DNA of 64,000 nucleotides, from NCBI GenBank assembly GCA_964020155.1, contig OZ026549.1:3428633-3492632 (forward strand), written 5' to 3'. The position numbers and the translations under genes are program-made. The notes below the pieces were generated by a model, which searched no databases, was not told the origin of the DNA, and saw only the letters and a list, made by a program, of their open reading frames with translations. This DNA is from Chondrilla cf. caribensis (lineage: Eukaryota > Porifera > Demospongiae > Chondrillida > Chondrillidae). Shown here piece after piece: positions 44,840 through 57,542 of the stretch (the stretch's first letter is position 1; each line of letters starts with the position of its first letter).

Positions 44840-45225
44840 AATGTGCGAATGTGCAGAATCACAGATTTGCCACTTCTTATATACCCGCTGGACACTTCAA
44901 ATTTCGCGCCATAATGACGTCAGAATATTGATCGAAATCCACTGCGTTGCCGTGTTGGCGAATACGTTATAAGATCATCGGAACGAATAACAAACGCGAT
45001 CGAAAATTACATCGTAACATCCGAATACAACTCGATACAGCAATTTGAAATACGTCATCGCAATCAGTACAGGAAAAGAAAAGCGAATAAAAAGGTACAG
45101 TGACCCCGAACTGCCGACGGGGTCTGTTATTCCGTGTTTTCTGACTTGTCCATACATTTGAATAGAGTAATCATCACCTATAGAGGTAGAATAAACAAGC
45201 GAATGCAATGTAAAATTTCATATGG
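43286..45225. repeat. ~1.9-kb palindromic duplication
   Basis: The left arm 43286-43445 is inverted at about 45075-45225 (shared AGACCCCGTYGGCAGTTCGG-type core). Left 43445-43740 is inverted at about 44213-44520, including a TGTTAGTGTCTACAGCTACT stretch and CA/TG arrays. The centre holds the second GH27 exon. Segment 43765-45010 is also a shortened direct copy of 14037-16110. Confidence 0.75.
43765..44079 (-). pseudogene. GH27 terminal exon, internally deleted copy
   Basis: Nearly identical to the terminal GH27 exon at 14159-14436 up to NLDDSNTSTITTD. It then lacks the segment that encodes FKTVGLQSQQ...RDLWLHRDAG, resumes in another frame (SWSGHVQTYS), and has lost the preceding exon. Non-functional. 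Confidence 0.75.
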
Positions 45226-45870
45226 TTCACACCTGCCAATTAACAAATAGCACGTATAGAGGTTCTATGGTCCGTACGTGCTAGGGGACCATAGATACTC
45301 TAACCATCGTCTATGCTCTAACTCAGGCTAGAGTATCTGTGGGGGGAGAGGTGAAGACAAGGAAAGAATAGATCTAGTGTTGTTTTGTCGATTATGCAAT
45401 GATTCTTCGTCAGAATAACATTATAGGTACTTTTCCGCCCTACAGTATATTCAGACGCAATAAATCCTTTGATGTGGTCACACATCAGTTTGGAATAATT
45501 ATTATAATAACCAAATTATAGCATAATAATGTGACAAGGGGTCTAGGCTGGCCTATTATATTTTCCTGCTATCATTATTATTGAAATTTATCGTTATTAT
45601 TATATGCATATGTATACAGTATAAAATAATATTATAAGGGGAAATAGTGAATAATTAATGCTATTATGCACCTCGATCATATTTATGCATGTGCAATCAA
45701 TCACCTGAACCAAATTATAGAATCACTGTAAAATTTAAATGCACTAGGTTAAGTACAGATAACCCTAGCAAATAATACAATTTTGTTATGTTTACGTACA
45801 CATATTATATAATTCATGTATGTATGTACGCATATTATATAATTTAGGCACATAGATCAACTTCAGAAAG
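45226..45870. other. spacer between palindrome and PDZD8 end
   Basis: A second hairpin-like GGACCATAGATACTCTA sequence lies near 45285-45340; the rest is AT-rich without a gene. Confidence 0.4.
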
Positions 45871-48800
45871 TCATAGTCGATTCTGCCACTTTTGCTTATC
45901 AAGTTCTTCCAACATTTGAGTGTATCGTACCTTACAGGGAAGAACACACAAATTGTCAGTTCCTTGCAAAAATACAGACATACAGTGCATGATATCAATA
46001 AATACAATTTTGAAGGTCGAGTTACGTATGTACCTACCATGTTTATACTATAAAAGTATGTATGCATCGAATAGCATAGCAGTCATATAAACAAGAACGC
46101 TGTATTCACATCTTTAAATTATTATAGTATAACTAAATAGCACTTATGCATGTACATTATTATATTGGTATAATATTATAAAGTTATGGTAAGGAGTGAC
46201 AAACTTACTATTTCACCTCCAAGGTTTGCCCTTCTTTGTTCATCAGAATCCTCCACTGTTTCGAGATCGTTTTTCAGCTTGGACAGAATGCTCCTTATTT
46301 TGCTGACCGTCTCATCAACATCCTCTTTCTATGTACAGTGTACATGCAAAAAGGTTTGGACAAAGCTACAATGTGCTTTCTCTACCTACACTCCTAATGT
46401 TGCTAATACATATAGCTGGTTTATACCACTGAAGAGTGATAAACATCCTTACCAGGGTGTAGGAATATAGCAATATGTAGTACATTCCATGCACTTTGTA
46501 TGTAGTACAGTGCAACTTGCTATAAAAGTACCCAAATAATACTTCTTCTGGTTAGTGAGTACACTCCACTCAGTCCCTAGTTCATGTACACTATTTATGT
46601 CAAACATTACCAACAGTGAGATCTGATAAGAAGTACAGACTGTATTCAATTCCTCAGGGAAACACGTATATCACCTATACTGTACATTTGTGCATAGCAC
46701 TGCACACATTCTGAACAAGGATATCCAAATTTATAGGTACTTTATCACTTGTGTCCTGGTTGAAGGGTAGATCAAAGGAATGACTGTGCATACATAAGCC
46801 ATGTTGCACAGGTCAGTGATACAGCACAGGTCACTAGACAGGATTCACAGTTAGGATTACGTAATTCATTAAGAACCCAGCAACAAAATAGTACACTCCT
46901 TTCTACTGCATAGTTACATTGGACTATGCTTATATAATCAGTATAAATTGTTTACTATTCACTCCACCATTACACAAGTTAGTGGTATTATTTGTTGCAG
47001 AACACCCAGGCAGAATACAACCATTACATGTGCATATATTCTTACACACATACATACACTTGTATGCACAGAGTAGTCCAGCACTCAATAACAAACCTCA
47101 TTGGCTCCAATCTCTTCCAAAACTTCATCGTCTGTTACCATGGGATCACTGAATACAAATAGGTAACAAAGTACATACTGTACTTAACGAAGGGTTATAA
47201 CATAATTACATTCAATATATTATCATATTGTCTATCATATTATATTATATTGAAATATAGGGAAATCTGCACCATACACATACATGAAGTACAAGTACAC
47301 ACGTGTACACAACATCATACAGGGTACACTAAATATTGAGAAACAAACTTGCTGCATTTGACTTGCTTATTACAGTATTCCGCGCACCTACGGTCGCACA
47401 CCAAACCACATTTCCGGCACTGGACCACCAATGCTGATTTATACTGGATAAAAAAGAATTTAAAAGCATCGTTCCATCCTTAAACATTGACACAAACACA
47501 GTATTCAACCCCCACCCCCCAAAAATAATGTCAAACTGAGATGGAATATACAGAAACATAATATATAATATTGTTACCTTCTTCTGACAGATAGAGCAAA
47601 CTTTTGTGATATCCTTGCGTCCTGGTGGTGGCTCAAAAGCATGACTTGTATTCACCACAGAAGTGCCTTGCCTGGACGTAGTCGATGCATTCTATATGTA
47701 ACGAAATCGACCGACAAAATATGAACTAGAACTAAGTTTGAGCTCCCAACTTCAGTAACACCTTGTTACAGTTAGAAGAAGATGGTAAAATCACGAAAAA
47801 TCTTTTAGTGTGATGTAGTAATTCATCTAGGAGGAATTCCGTAGTCTGTCTTGCTAGACTGTCCCACAAAGTGCCCAGGAGACAAGGAAAGGGAAGCTCG
47901 TAAAATGGAAAAGTACTCACATGATGTATCCCTCGACAGTCAACATTTTGTAAAACTGAATTCATGCTTGCATTCATTGACATGCTGATACATACTCACA
48001 TCTGAATGCTCATCATCGGACACATTGCTGCTGGCTGACTGTTGGTCCTGGGATGGTTCATAATGGAATTCCAGGATGATGCTCCCTGGAAAAAAATTAT
48101 AAGCTTTCAATTCAGCAGGTAATTTGACATTCAGAGATACGCGACCCATCATTTCTTTGGAGGATTCATTTGCTTTTCGACTGTTGAGTAAATGAACAAG
48201 ATTATCATTTAAGAAGAGCACAGTGTCAATACTCAAAATCTTAATGAATTACTTCATTATAGCTTGTAGTGCCTCAGAAGGAACAAGAAACAACTTTTCT
48301 TGATGAGTGTTACTGCTTGTCATGGTACACTTCAAAGCAATATCTGTTAACTTCATGGAAACCTAAGTGTGTACAGTACATAAATGGAATTTTCTAACAT
48401 TGATTGTCATAAGGCAGTACAATAGACTGGAATACCTTTCCCAAAAGCAATTCCTTTCTTTCTTCTTTAACAAGACCCCAAATGCAAACGTTCATATACA
48501 TGGATTCCTCCTCTTCGCTGACTACAAAGGTACAAGACTGACCCCAGCGAACAGTCTTTGCCAGGAGAAAAAGAAATATATTAGCTTGTATCCTGGTTGA
48601 GGGATAGATCAAAGGAAAAAACTTTGCGTACATAAGCTGTGTATCACAGGTCAGTGATACAGCACAGGTCACCAGACAGGTTTCGCTCATTGTTAGGATT
48701 AATTGTATGAGAACAAGGCAGGAAATTAGTAAACACATCTCTGTTGCATATAATATGCATATAATTACATATAATATGTTGTATTGAGCTATGCGCATAT

Positions 48801-50632
48801 TTGCAGTATAAATTGCGTATCATTCACAAGGTCAGGATACAAGTTAGTTGTATCCTGCCTAGGTGTGCTGCAGCAGATAAAGCAGTAGGGATATTCACCA
48901 TGATTACTGCATTTAATATTCACTACTACTTAATACAACAGAAGGAGACTTGGTTAGGCAGAGTCTTGGTAACCCAGTGCATGGTTCAGGTACCCCTGTT
49001 ATTCCAAGGAAATGGTTATTATTATACATAAATGTACAGATACCCATAATATTGTACATACAATTCAGAGTCATGCAAGCACAGTGGAATTGCAATACAT
49101 ACCCGAGACAGCGACTTTAATCTAGTCTGGAAGGTCTCATTTTGCTTGACTCCTACAGGAATTAAAGTAGAGAAAAGGAATTTCCCATGAGTATACAAGA
49201 GTTTGAAACCAGTGTGACGAAGACACGCATAGTCATTGCCTGTCTAGATGTGCTGAAGCCATCAATCATCACAGCATACTGCTGTTGTAGACCAAGGCAG
49301 ACAGTACAACTACGTACGTGTTATGTAGCATTTACATATGTAGCGTATTACAGGGGCAGATCAAAGTGTGCAAATATGCGTGGTCTTCGCACACTTTCCA
49401 TGCCAGGTGATGGTAATTGGAATTGTCAAAAAATTGTCCGCAACTCATTGTTTAGTTTGACATTAACAATACTTTGTCCTAGTTAACAATCAACCCTAAG
49501 TGTCAGTATCTACTACAGCCCTACCAGAGGTCCTTTAGTTTTTAGGTGGTATGTAATGGATGTACTGTAGGAAGTACACATCATGTCAGGGCAGTATTTA
49601 CGTTTCCCTTTTATCTTCCCATGCAACAAGATTCAAAGAATACAAAAACATGTCACAATTATCGCATACTCGGACATGACAGACTTGACTAGGAGTACAA
49701 ACTGTAATTATTACAAGAGCCCCATAATATGTATGTAGTGGACAACGATGTTACTTCTAGAGAATATGTATATAGATAATAATATTATTCTTATGTAGAA
49801 AATTGTATATGGAAAATATGTATATGAAGATATTATAATATTATTTGTATATGTAGACAATGGTGGATCAAGACATAATAAGTAAGAGTTTCCACACAGT
49901 TGGTTTTATAAAATGGAGTTAGAATCTGACAGAATACGTAGCTACACATCCTTATTTGTAGTCAGTGTCAAAGGGGGTCTGTGGAGGTTACTAAACACCT
50001 GGATCCACAAATCTTTGAACCATGTGAGGAATACTGAAGTGAGTGTCTCACCTTTTCTTGAAATGTCGCCACTCTGCCTAGGTATGATCACAGCAGAGTT
50101 TGGAGGCCTCAGAAAGCGAAACGAGTGCAATGCTGCATCGACCATAGCTTCTGTATCCTTAACACAACTGACTTTACTTCCATTCATGCTGTCCAAGATA
50201 TCATTCTACCATATGAACAGAATTAAATGAACACCCGGACTATGTAGATAAATTGCAACATTCAACTTACCACACAAATACCATACGAAGATGCCAAATG
50301 TTCATTCTCAATCTGGTGTACTGCAGGGACACGCTGGCGTTCATCTTTCAATAGTACATACACATCACGAAAACTAACTCCCAAAATTCCTAACAAATTA
50401 ATGTTTGTGAGTACTTTGTAAAAGATACCATTACCAAACTTCAACACATTGCCATGGCTGACTTTCTACTGTAAGTCCTGACGCCTCTACTTTAACTTCA
50501 TTCACTGTCCACTTTGACATTGGCAAACCAGAAAATGCAACATATTCCAACAGATCTAATGAAATGATTACAACACGTACCTACGTACGTACAATATGTA
50601 CTGTATGTTGTTGCTGAGATGTGAGTATTACC

Positions 50633-50663
<31 letters not shown>

Positions 50664-53600
50664 GCGTGTGTGTGTGTTTGTGGATATAATATATTGTGTG
50701 TATGTATGGTAGCATAATGTGTGTGTGTGCGTGCGTGTGTGCGTGCGTGTGTGTGCGCGCACACACGTGTGTTACTACATTTACCTAATGATACTGTACA
50801 ATAAACTTGATAGACATTGGGGGGTTGAGGAAATTTTTCCACTTGAATAATTTCTACCTCCACATCCCCATTGCTAAGAAGTAGTCCTTCGTAATACACC
50901 TATGAATATCAAGTGCAAAGACGTTTGTAGGTTATTCACAGGTTATTGAAGTAACCAATAATACATACACAATGTAGGGGGTGCTTACAGCCTGTGAAGG
51001 GTAACGAGGAACTTGAGGTGGGAGAAATGGCTTAAATCTTGCCTTCCGGTTTGGAAGAGTGTGCTTCTTCTGTATCACCTTGTGTAACTGAGAGTACAAG
51101 CATTCCAGTATCTATACCATCACACCATAGTCCACTTAGCATGACTACTTTCTGAGTACACCAGATAAGTCACCGTATGCACAAAAATAACACTATATGT
51201 ACTGTACGTAATTATATATGTATGCACACGGACAACAGTATATGAATACAAGAATTACACAAGATTGAACACAAGCAACCCCATATTTGTATCAGACAAC
51301 AACAAACAAACTACTCCTTAAGTACCTGATTCTCGATCACGTTAGCAATCTGGGGGACATTTCTCCCTTCTACTTCTGCAGTAACAGATAATCTAACAAC
51401 AGCATCCTGAGGTATACAAAGAATGCATGCAATGGTTGAAGGAGATCAAAATTGATGGAAAATCTTTGATGGGGACCACTACCATTGAACATTCAGGAAA
51501 TATCAATAATATCATATGTAATTGTAGGCAATTTTAATGATATAATTATATTATATATATATATTATATATATATGTATGTATACGTACATAATAGCAAC
51601 TTACAGGTTTAAATGAAAATGACCAATGAGAGAAAGGCTCCTTGGTGAACTTCATCACAACAGATCCCTTCACATAACATACTTTGATCACGACAAATGC
51701 TGACTTATGAAACAAAACATCTGCATCAACAGCCAACTCAAAATTACCGCTGAAAAGAAATGAAAAGAGAGATATAAGTAAAATTGATATGGTATTATTA
51801 CAACACATAAAAGTGTATAAAAATTAATAACCTGTTACTTAATACTGTTATGATATCACTACATGTGTACCTCACCTGTATTCAACATCCAACAATATAT
51901 CCAATTCCTATGTAAATAAAATACATATTAGATCACTACACATATACATAAATGCAGCTTGAAATGTATCACAAATTACCAGTGACAGGTATACAATTAC
52001 TACAGTACTTGAGTGATTTTTCAAAGTTTGGAATCACCTTCAATATGCACGAGAATTTATTGTTATTGGATGTACAGTAGCATAACTCACGTTGCTATGG
52101 CAACCGCACCTTGCTATTCCTAATATCACCTAAGAGCCCAGGGCTAGTGGGTGATATTGACAATATCACCCAGGTCAAGGGTCATTTCACACGGGGGGGG
52201 GGGGGAAGGGGGAAAGCGTCATGAATTTCATTTAAGTCTTATGAATATCATTTAAATCCTATGAATATCATCTACATAATTCAAAGCAACATCTAATATA
52301 GCAGAATAAAGCAGAAGTCCTGCCAAAAGATTAGAAATACATATTAGTCTTTGCGTGCCTTCTTCCAGTCGCCAAAAACTTTCATAGCCCATAGTGTGGC
52401 ACGCTGGGTGTTACCAGGAATAAACTCCTTTTGAAGGTCTTTTTCGTCTTCCTGCGTCACAAACTGGAACCGATCACCAGATAGGTTACCAATATCTCTA
52501 AGGCTAAGGCGCTTTTTTTTTACTTTTGGGAGCTTCCCTGTTAAGACGTTCACTCCTACACTTGGAGCACGTCCGAATGTCTGGGTAAGAACACTCGATA
52601 AAATCTCTAGCACACAAGCAAAAACACTTCGGCGCAATGGAACTCATTCCGACGTCTATTCCATCCACAAGCCAACTACGTATCCCGCCAAAAGAGCGTT
52701 TATAGAGCCATAGCAACGGGAGATATAATAGTCATAGCCCGCTTAGTTTGTGATATGGTGCATACACAAACTAAGCAGGCTATAACTATTATATATGATT
52801 TACGTAGTCTTGTCATGACATTGAATGCATAAAATCATATTGATTCTTGAAAATATGTGGAAGCTAACCTTTGGCATGTTTATAAAGTTGTTGTATTCAT
52901 TTTTAGGCTCATATGAATGTACTGCACGTCTATGAGAGTGTAGTCCATAACATTCTGTGCATGCAGCATACTACCTACCTGCAAGCTGGAACCATCAGGA
53001 GTGAGCTTTTTTTCCAAAACCTGCACCTCATGAACTGTGGGTAAAGAAGTCCCAAGTGTATACTCCCTAACCTATAAGGGAACACAGGGCTTGGATATTA
53101 GTAATATAAGTCATTCATAGTACATCCTGACTCACAGTTAAGTCTTTAACAAGTTTACCCAATGCCTTGGATAGTAATTCATCAAATTCCTTTTTAAATT
53201 TATTCATAATTACCCTATATAATCAAATAGACAAGAACATACTTCAAATATGCTCAATGATATGTATGTTTAAAATGCATATTATTTAAATGTAAACAAT
53301 ATTTAAACATATGAAGTTAAACACAGCTAAAATGTATACTGGATACAGCTTCAGAATCTAAAAAACTTGTCCATTAGGAGGAAATAGACAAACATAGTTA
53401 CTAAATGAGACAGAGGAGATGCATTTACTATAGAACAAGGGTGAACATAGGCAAATACAGTTACCAGTACACAAATAAACACAGGCATACACAGGTACAA
53501 CAGAGGACAGAGGCGAACAAGCAGACAGAGTTATTAAAACCATACTGTTTTGCTTCTATCGAATCTCTCCATTCATCAAACAAGAAGCTGAGGATACTGT

Positions 53601-53907
53601 TGAACCAAACACAGGTTTCAATCTTGCCATCGTCTTGTAGAAGACTATCCTTGACCGGCTACAAAGTAGCGGAAAGTAAGGTTAACGGTAATAAACTAAA
53701 ACAATAGAAATACTTACAAGAACGTAGCAATCAAGGCCGTAAATATTATAATTGACTCGCCTCCGGTAGTTTGGCACTATCGCCCAGTCTTTTGGCGGAA
53801 ACTTTGGGTTCCTTTCTTTTGGAAAACCACAAATTTAAGATGAGAAATTCCACGAATAAAACTAAGAAGCAACTGGCTAGAAATGTGTACAGAGTTTGTA
53901 AAAACAT
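45871..53907 (-). CDS. PDZD8: PDZD8-like ER lipid-transfer tether
   Basis: 23 exons: 53907-53718, 53658-53546, 53214-53136, 53071-52979, 51907-51876, 51749-51605, 51406-51326, 51111-50989, 50899-50785, 50555-50463, 50389-50271, 50205-50052, 49152-49103, 48555-48436, 48362-48253, 48180-48000, 47955-47921, 47858-47762, 47691-47578, 47443-47349, 47148-47097, 46328-46209, 45930-45871; about 789 aa (human 1154). Order: N-terminal ER membrane anchor; SMP lipid-transfer domain (about 70-285: ETCVWFNSILSFL, FELAVDADVLFHKSAFV, FSHWSFSF, KKHTLPNRKARFKPF); PDZ (about 325-445); C2-like strands (WGQSCTFVV); C1 zinc domain (KVCSICQKK ... QCRKCGLVCDRRC); coiled-coil end. PDZD8 links ER to mitochondria/endosomes. 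Exon 1 needs one base removed from a TTTT run near 53824 to join its two frames; the donor at 50463 was set by phase. Every other junction is in phase. Confidence 0.88.
46745..46985. repeat. dispersed repeat, copy a (PDZD8 intron)
   Basis: Shares long stretches (TCCTGGTTGA.GG.TAGATCAAAGGA, CACAGGTCAGTGATACAGCA) with 48588-48860. Begins and ends with GTTGT/ATCCTG-like inverted sequence in copy b. Confidence 0.65.
48588..48860. repeat. dispersed repeat, copy b (PDZD8 intron)
   Basis: About 250-bp relative of 46745-46985. TTGTATCCTGG at the left and its inverse-like GGATACAA at the right suggest terminal inverted repeats. Confidence 0.6.
50640..50765. repeat. (TG)n-rich array in PDZD8 intron
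   Basis: TG/GC-interrupted dinucleotide runs between exons 50463-50555 and 50785-50899. Open frames here are artefacts. Confidence 0.9.
52344..52716 (-). pseudogene. small Cys-rich / Crypton- or ZMYM-like remnant in a PDZD8 intron
   Basis: A frame from about 52645 reads MSSIAPKCFCLC...CSKCRSERLNRE. After a run of nine T (coding-strand A) it continues in another frame with RLSLRDIGNLSGD and PGNTQRATLWAMKVFGDWKK. The latter is like the N-terminal part of ZMYM/QRICH-type proteins and of Crypton recombinase-related families. The homopolymer probably carries a 1-nt change. It could be an intact small nested gene if that is a sequencing error. Confidence 0.45.
52727..52790. repeat. hairpin with 26-bp arms
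   Basis: AATAGTCATAGCCCGCTTAG at the left is mirrored by CTAAGCAGGCTATA...ATT at the right, with a 12-nt loop. It lies directly upstream of the Cys-rich remnant and may be the end of the same insertion. Confidence 0.7.
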
Positions 53908-55002
53908 CCCTCTGTAATTTATTCTTCTACCTTCTTGCAGCCAGGAAAGCGTTAGGAACACAGGGGATTCCCCAATTCTCCCATATTTGTATAGTTAGGG
54001 GTAACAATGAAAGAATCGAAGGTGGCCGATTTCGTTCAAACTTGGATATAAAGAAGATGCCATTTGGCTAGCTCTATCTAACGGTGCTTTTTTTGTTTTC
54101 AATTTCGTTCAGTTTACCCTGAGTTATGGCTCAAAAACTGCCATTTTCGCCGTTAATTTTCGGTTATTGTTCTAGCACAGATCAGCGACGATAGTGACTC
54201 CTCTCGAAACTTGTCTATTACGAGAATGGTTTGATATCTACTAAACGTTGGTAGGAATAGCCCGAAAGAAAGTGATCTGTTGGAGTAGCAGTTCTCTTTC
54301 TACACCTTCGTCGCCAACCGTTCACATATCCAACGTCACTGCAACTGATTGTGAGCGCCGATGGAGATGCTCCTAACACAGGGAGATGCCTCCCATATCA
54401 AGCTACCCATGAACTTAATACAAGAATCTGGAGACATTTTAAACCACTTGAACAGCAGGCATATTTTTATGACAAATGTGCACAGTATCGGATTAAACCT
54501 ATAGCAAAGAGAGTTATCTTTAGAGTCATTTTGAATCACTCTGTAAGGTGTATCGATCCATGCATTATGATATTATAGATCAAGAAATGCTCAAACAAAA
54601 CGAATCACAATTATATCGCTCGAGCCGGCGACATTTTAACAGGTTGCGCAATAAACCAGTAGACGTGCAAGTCGGTGTTAAATTCGAAAACATATCGTGG
54701 TATAGGCTTCAATTTTCATGCCTAATTAATACCTATTGTAGAATTGAAGTACTCATCCAGCTAGATCATGATCAATATTGCAGCGTGGAGAGCTGTCATC
54801 TGGTCTTGGTATATTTAATATACTAAAATTCCCTGTGGTTATTACCACTACCAGAGCAAGATTGATTGATTTTTCCAATCACACAATCCGATCCCTGTAA
54901 TGCGATGCAACTAAATAGAAGCAGGTGTGGTAATTATGAATGCAATTGTTTGGAAATCAACCGCTCAACAAAGGGACTGAAGAATTGGGGGGCTGGTTGC
55001 TG

Positions 55003-55075
55003 TGATGGCTTAGTGGCTTTGTGGTTATGGCGGCTTCAGCCAGACAAAGTGGGTTCGAGCCCCTCGGCTGTCAGT
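55003..55075 (+). mobile_element. tRNA-derived SINE-like piece
   Basis: An A-box-like TGGCTTAGTGGC followed by the B box GGTTCGAGCCCC about 33 nt later. No cloverleaf could be closed. It lies in the spacer of the fold-back element; a related A-box piece is near 23240. Confidence 0.45.
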
Positions 55076-56278
55076 ATTTCTCTTTCCTGGAACATCCTGG
55101 GTTACTCTCAATCCCTCCAATAGCCAGAAGACAGTACACATAGCACAACAAGAGTATGCGCCATGATATTAATTAAGTATAAAAATTGAAGCCAATACCT
55201 CGACATGTTCTCCAATTCCGAAATAAATGTACTACTCAACACCGACTTGCACGTCTACTGGTTTATTGCGCAACCTGTTAAGATGTCGCCGGGTTGAGCG
55301 ATAGGGGGGGAGAAAAGCCATTATTAAGCACAAGAAAAACACCAGTAAGACTGCATGCGTTCTCGGACACAGGGTACAAAAAACATGGGCCCAGGAAAAC
55401 TGGATGCTTTGCCCTGGCAAGAATGTCTGTGCTACACCACAAAGATACATGCTAATTATGATTGGTTAAAGATAACTTAAAGTGATAACAGAAATGATAA
55501 TAATACTGCGTCAGATCAATTATGATTGCAGCAGTGGTCTGTTGGGAGACCAAGCAGAATTGGCCCTTGAGTGAAAGATAATTGTGATTCGCTTTGTTTG
55601 AGCATTCGAATTTCTTGATCTATATTATCACAATGCATGGTTTGATACACCCTACAGAGTAATTCAAAATGACTCTAAAGATAACTCTCTTTGCTATAGG
55701 TTTAATCCGATACTGTGCACATTTGTCATAAAAATATGCCTGCTGTTCAAGTGGTTTAAAATGCCTCCAGATTCTTGTATTAAATTCATGGGTAGCTTGA
55801 TATGGGAGGCATCTCCCTGTGTTAGGAGCATCTCCATCGGCGCTCACAATCGATTGCAGTGGCGTTGGATATATGAACGGTTGGCGACGAAGGTGTAGAA
55901 AGTGAACTGCTACTCAAACAGATCACTTTCTTTCGGGCTATTCCTACTAACGTTTAGTAGATATCAAACCATTCTCGTAATAGACAAGTTTCGAGGAGTC
56001 ACTATCGTCGCTGATCTGTGCTAGGGGGAAAAACATCATTATTAATCACGACAAACCAGATATGCCTTACAGAGCACACATTATGATAAATAATTGAGTG
56101 ACTTTGTGAGGCAAAAGCTCGAACACAGGGGTACAGATCAATGAATGATTTACCTGGCAAGCAATAGGGATTGGAAGGTGGCTACAAAATTTAATGGTTT
56201 TGTGAAGAAGAGAAGGAAAAGAAAACAAGAAAGAAAAAAAAAAAGGAAAAGAAAAACAAATGATGAGTAGAGGTTGCT

Positions 56279-57349
56279 TCAAATTAATTCTAAATGAGTG
56301 TTCCAGTCGGAATGTAGTCTGACTTCGAAGATGATCTTAGAGCAGGTAATGGCAACTTTGCTAAGGTCGAGCAGATCCTTTCTTATAACGGATTTTGATT
56401 TCGAAGGTAGGATGGAATGTACCTCAGACACTGTTTCAGGGTTGAAATGGCCCAGGGATCCAAATTCTGCAGTGTGAAGGTGGACTGAGTGGCCTAATGA
56501 TTCGAGGTCGTTGACGAGGTGGATATAGTTGGTTTTAGATTGCTTTCTTACTCTAGCGTTCATGATGTTTTTTACCGTGTTGGATGGAACAGTAAGTTCT
56601 AGCAGGTGTATGGAAGAGCCGGAGATGATGACTATGTCAGGGCGTGCAGAAGTAGCAACTAGAGAAGGAGGGATGGTTGATGGTGGGTTGTCGAGGGCTC
56701 GATGTCCAGGTAGATCAGCATAAATAGTGACCTCTGACAGAGTGGATTGGATCAGCTTGAGAAGGTGGGACAGGACACTATCATGCCTCCATGTATAGCG
56801 CCCTTGATTCAAAGCTGTAGGACATCCATTGAGGATGTGGCTTACAGTACAGGGTCTAGAGTTACAGAGGGAGCATGTAGAGTCAGGTTGGATGTTCCAT
56901 CTTTGTAGATTGGCTGGGGATGGAAGGACATCGATGCCTGCTCGGATTAAAAAGGATAGTTGGCCTGCGGGGAGGCCGAACATAATCCTTGACCACACTT
57001 TGGAATGCTGTTCCAGGGCAGCAATGTCTAGGAACTTCGACTGGACTGAAAGGGTTTCCAGGTGGGAATCCCAAACAGCACATTGGCGTTTGCTGAGGAT
57101 GTTTTTCATTGAGTCAAGCAGATGAATTGCCTCGGCGTTAGAGTTGATTTGTGGTGATGCTATATGGGCGATTTCTTGGCAGATTGGTGGAATGCACTGC
57201 CGATGAGCGAACGATGGATCGAGGATGAGGTTTTCTAGTTCACGCAGGTTTTGATCAGGTGAAATGCGAACTTGGGCGAATAGTAATAGACAATTCTCGT
57301 AATAGACATCAAACCATTCTCGCAATAGACAAGTTTCGAGAGGAGTCAC
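56279..57349 (-). mobile_element. retrotransposon C-terminus: CCHC knuckle and PD-(D/E)XK endonuclease
   Basis: One open frame of 356 codons. It resembles the post-RT thumb region (VWSRIMFGLPAGQLSFLIRA), then CSLCNSRPCTVSHILNGC (CCHC), then ARPDIVI ... LLELTVPSNT ... KQSKTNYIHL. The last part matches the RPD...ELT...K..Y core of restriction-like endonucleases in R2/R4-type LINEs. The reverse transcriptase itself is missing and the frame starts inside the fold-back element's inverted end, so it is a captured 3' fragment, remarkably free of stops. Confidence 0.75.
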
Positions 57350-57542
57350 TATCGTCGTGTGCTAGAACAATAACCGAAAATTAACGGCGAAAATGGCAGT
57401 TTTTGAGCCATAACTCAGGGTAAACTGAACGAAATTGAAAACAAAAAGCACCGTTAGATAGAGCTAGCCAAATGGCATCTTTTGTCCAAGTTTGAACGAA
57501 ATCGGCCACCTTCGATTTTTTCATTGTTACCCCTAGTATAGT

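Larger units (their letters stand above)
53996..57535. mobile_element. 3.5-kb fold-back transposon with 7-bp TSD
   Basis: The ends TAGGGGTAACAATGAAA are inverted at 57535 and matching extends for about 190-240 bp. A direct GTATAGT lies immediately outside both ends (53989-53995 and 57536-57542). Inside, 54176-54690 is inverted at 55250-56024, so each arm carries the same 75-codon frame (54351-54578 plus; 55620-55847 minus, starting MSADGDAPNTGR) and a second shared piece (NRLRNKPVDVQVGV). Between the right inner arm and the right end sits a reverse-transcriptase fragment on the minus strand. No transposase recognised. Confidence 0.8.

Noticed and set aside
55003..55075. Functional tRNA gene
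   Set aside because: A and B boxes are present but the acceptor and anticodon stems cannot be paired; SINE-like origin is more likely.
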